Positions 5,205 through 5,389 of a stretch of DNA of 5,389 nucleotides are shown piece after piece. The stretch's first letter is position 1, and each line of letters opens with the position of its first letter. The stretch comes from Acidobacteriota bacterium. GTDB lineage: Bacteria; Acidobacteriota; Terriglobia; Bryobacterales; JACQDG01. The stretch is from positions 1 through 5,389 of the forward strand of contig JACQDI010000116.1 in NCBI GenBank assembly GCA_016201195.1, read 5' to 3'. The notes under the pieces were generated by a model. That model worked only from the letters and a program-made list of their open reading frames with translations, was not told where the DNA came from and did not search any database. The position numbers and the translations under genes were made by a program.

Positions 5205-5389
5205 ATGAGGACAGCCAGCAAGACGGTACGGCAGAGCGTTAGCCTCCCCGTTAGGGTGGCAGCACAGGTTCGTACCTTGGCGAAGACCCGACGGCTCAGC
5301 GCTAACCGAATGCTCGTGGAACTCATCGAAAACGGGATGGAGGCGGAGAAGCGAAAACAGCAGGAGTTTCTTGAGCTGGCCAGTCGCTT
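5205..5389 (+). CDS. Ribbon-helix-helix DNA-binding protein (CopG/antitoxin type), truncated at the right edge
   Basis: The first 61 codons are visible and open to the edge. A short beta strand with alternating residues (VRQSVSLP, about 8-15) is followed by a helix (VRVAAQVRTLAKT), a turn (RRLSAN) and a second helix (RMLVELIENGMEAEKRK), the MetJ/Arc/CopG fold with conserved Ser-Ala-Asn in the turn. A charged helix follows. Such proteins bind DNA as dimers via the strand; many are antitoxins paired with a PIN/VapC, ParE or MazF-type toxin just downstream, which would lie outside the window. ATG 5205 has no ribosome site at normal distance; GGAGG (5167-5171) is 33 nt away. TTG 5187 or GTG 5190 are in frame but also too far. 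A leaderless mRNA is possible. The gene seems less GC-rich than the operon before it. The partner is unseen, so an antitoxin role is inference. Confidence 0.75.
   Translation, partial: MRTASKTVRQSVSLPVRVAAQVRTLAKTRRLSANRMLVELIENGMEAEKRKQQEFLELASR

Noticed and set aside
5238..5256. GTTAGCC and GTTAGGG, attC-core-like motifs
   Set aside because: They lie inside the RHH coding sequence and have no matching R'' box or palindromic arms.

Overview
The window is high-GC bacterial DNA, most likely from an Acidobacteriota genome or metagenome bin. The main clue is a pair of adjacent genes for secreted von Willebrand factor A (VWA) proteins. Their architecture (signal peptide, short beta-rich segment, VWA domain with intact MIDAS, C-terminal segment ending in GYYA) is that of the VWFA-related family expanded in Acidobacteria (TIGR03436). 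kdsB indicates a Gram-negative envelope containing Kdo. The assignment rests on gene content read by eye; no database was searched.

Layout. Bases 35-123 form an imperfect palindrome with the anatomy of an integron attC recombination site: R''/R' boxes, L''/L' arms with two extrahelical bases, and an unpaired spacer. A reading frame open at the left edge stops inside its R'' box, as cassette genes often do. Bases 124-249 hold no gene or convincing terminator. On the minus strand follow pyrG (CTP synthase, 250-1920) and, upstream of it, kdsB (CMP-Kdo synthetase, 1913-2677). The two genes overlap by 8 bp, and CTP made by PyrG is a substrate of KdsB. About 135 bp separate kdsB from the divergent plus-strand unit. 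This gap carries a good minus-strand promoter, a possible plus-strand extended -10 and a perfect 6-bp inverted repeat between them.

The plus-strand unit is VWA gene 1 (2813-3793), VWA gene 2 (3777-4778, overlapping by 17 bp) and a small Trp/Arg-rich protein (4775-5014, ATGA overlap). It looks like one translationally coupled operon. Bases 5015-5204 are non-coding apart from a symmetric repeat cluster immediately before the last gene. That gene encodes a ribbon-helix-helix DNA-binding protein of the antitoxin/CopG type and is cut by the right edge.

Both tightly packed gene junctions contain short direct repeats: GATCGTG repeats at kdsB/pyrG and an 11-bp repeat at VWA1/VWA2. At kdsB/pyrG, loss of one 7-bp unit would place kdsB in frame with pyrG. 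The most interesting items are the attC-like site at the edge of a core biosynthetic operon, the VWA-VWA-small-protein unit, the slippage-prone kdsB/pyrG junction and the RHH gene with its putative operator.
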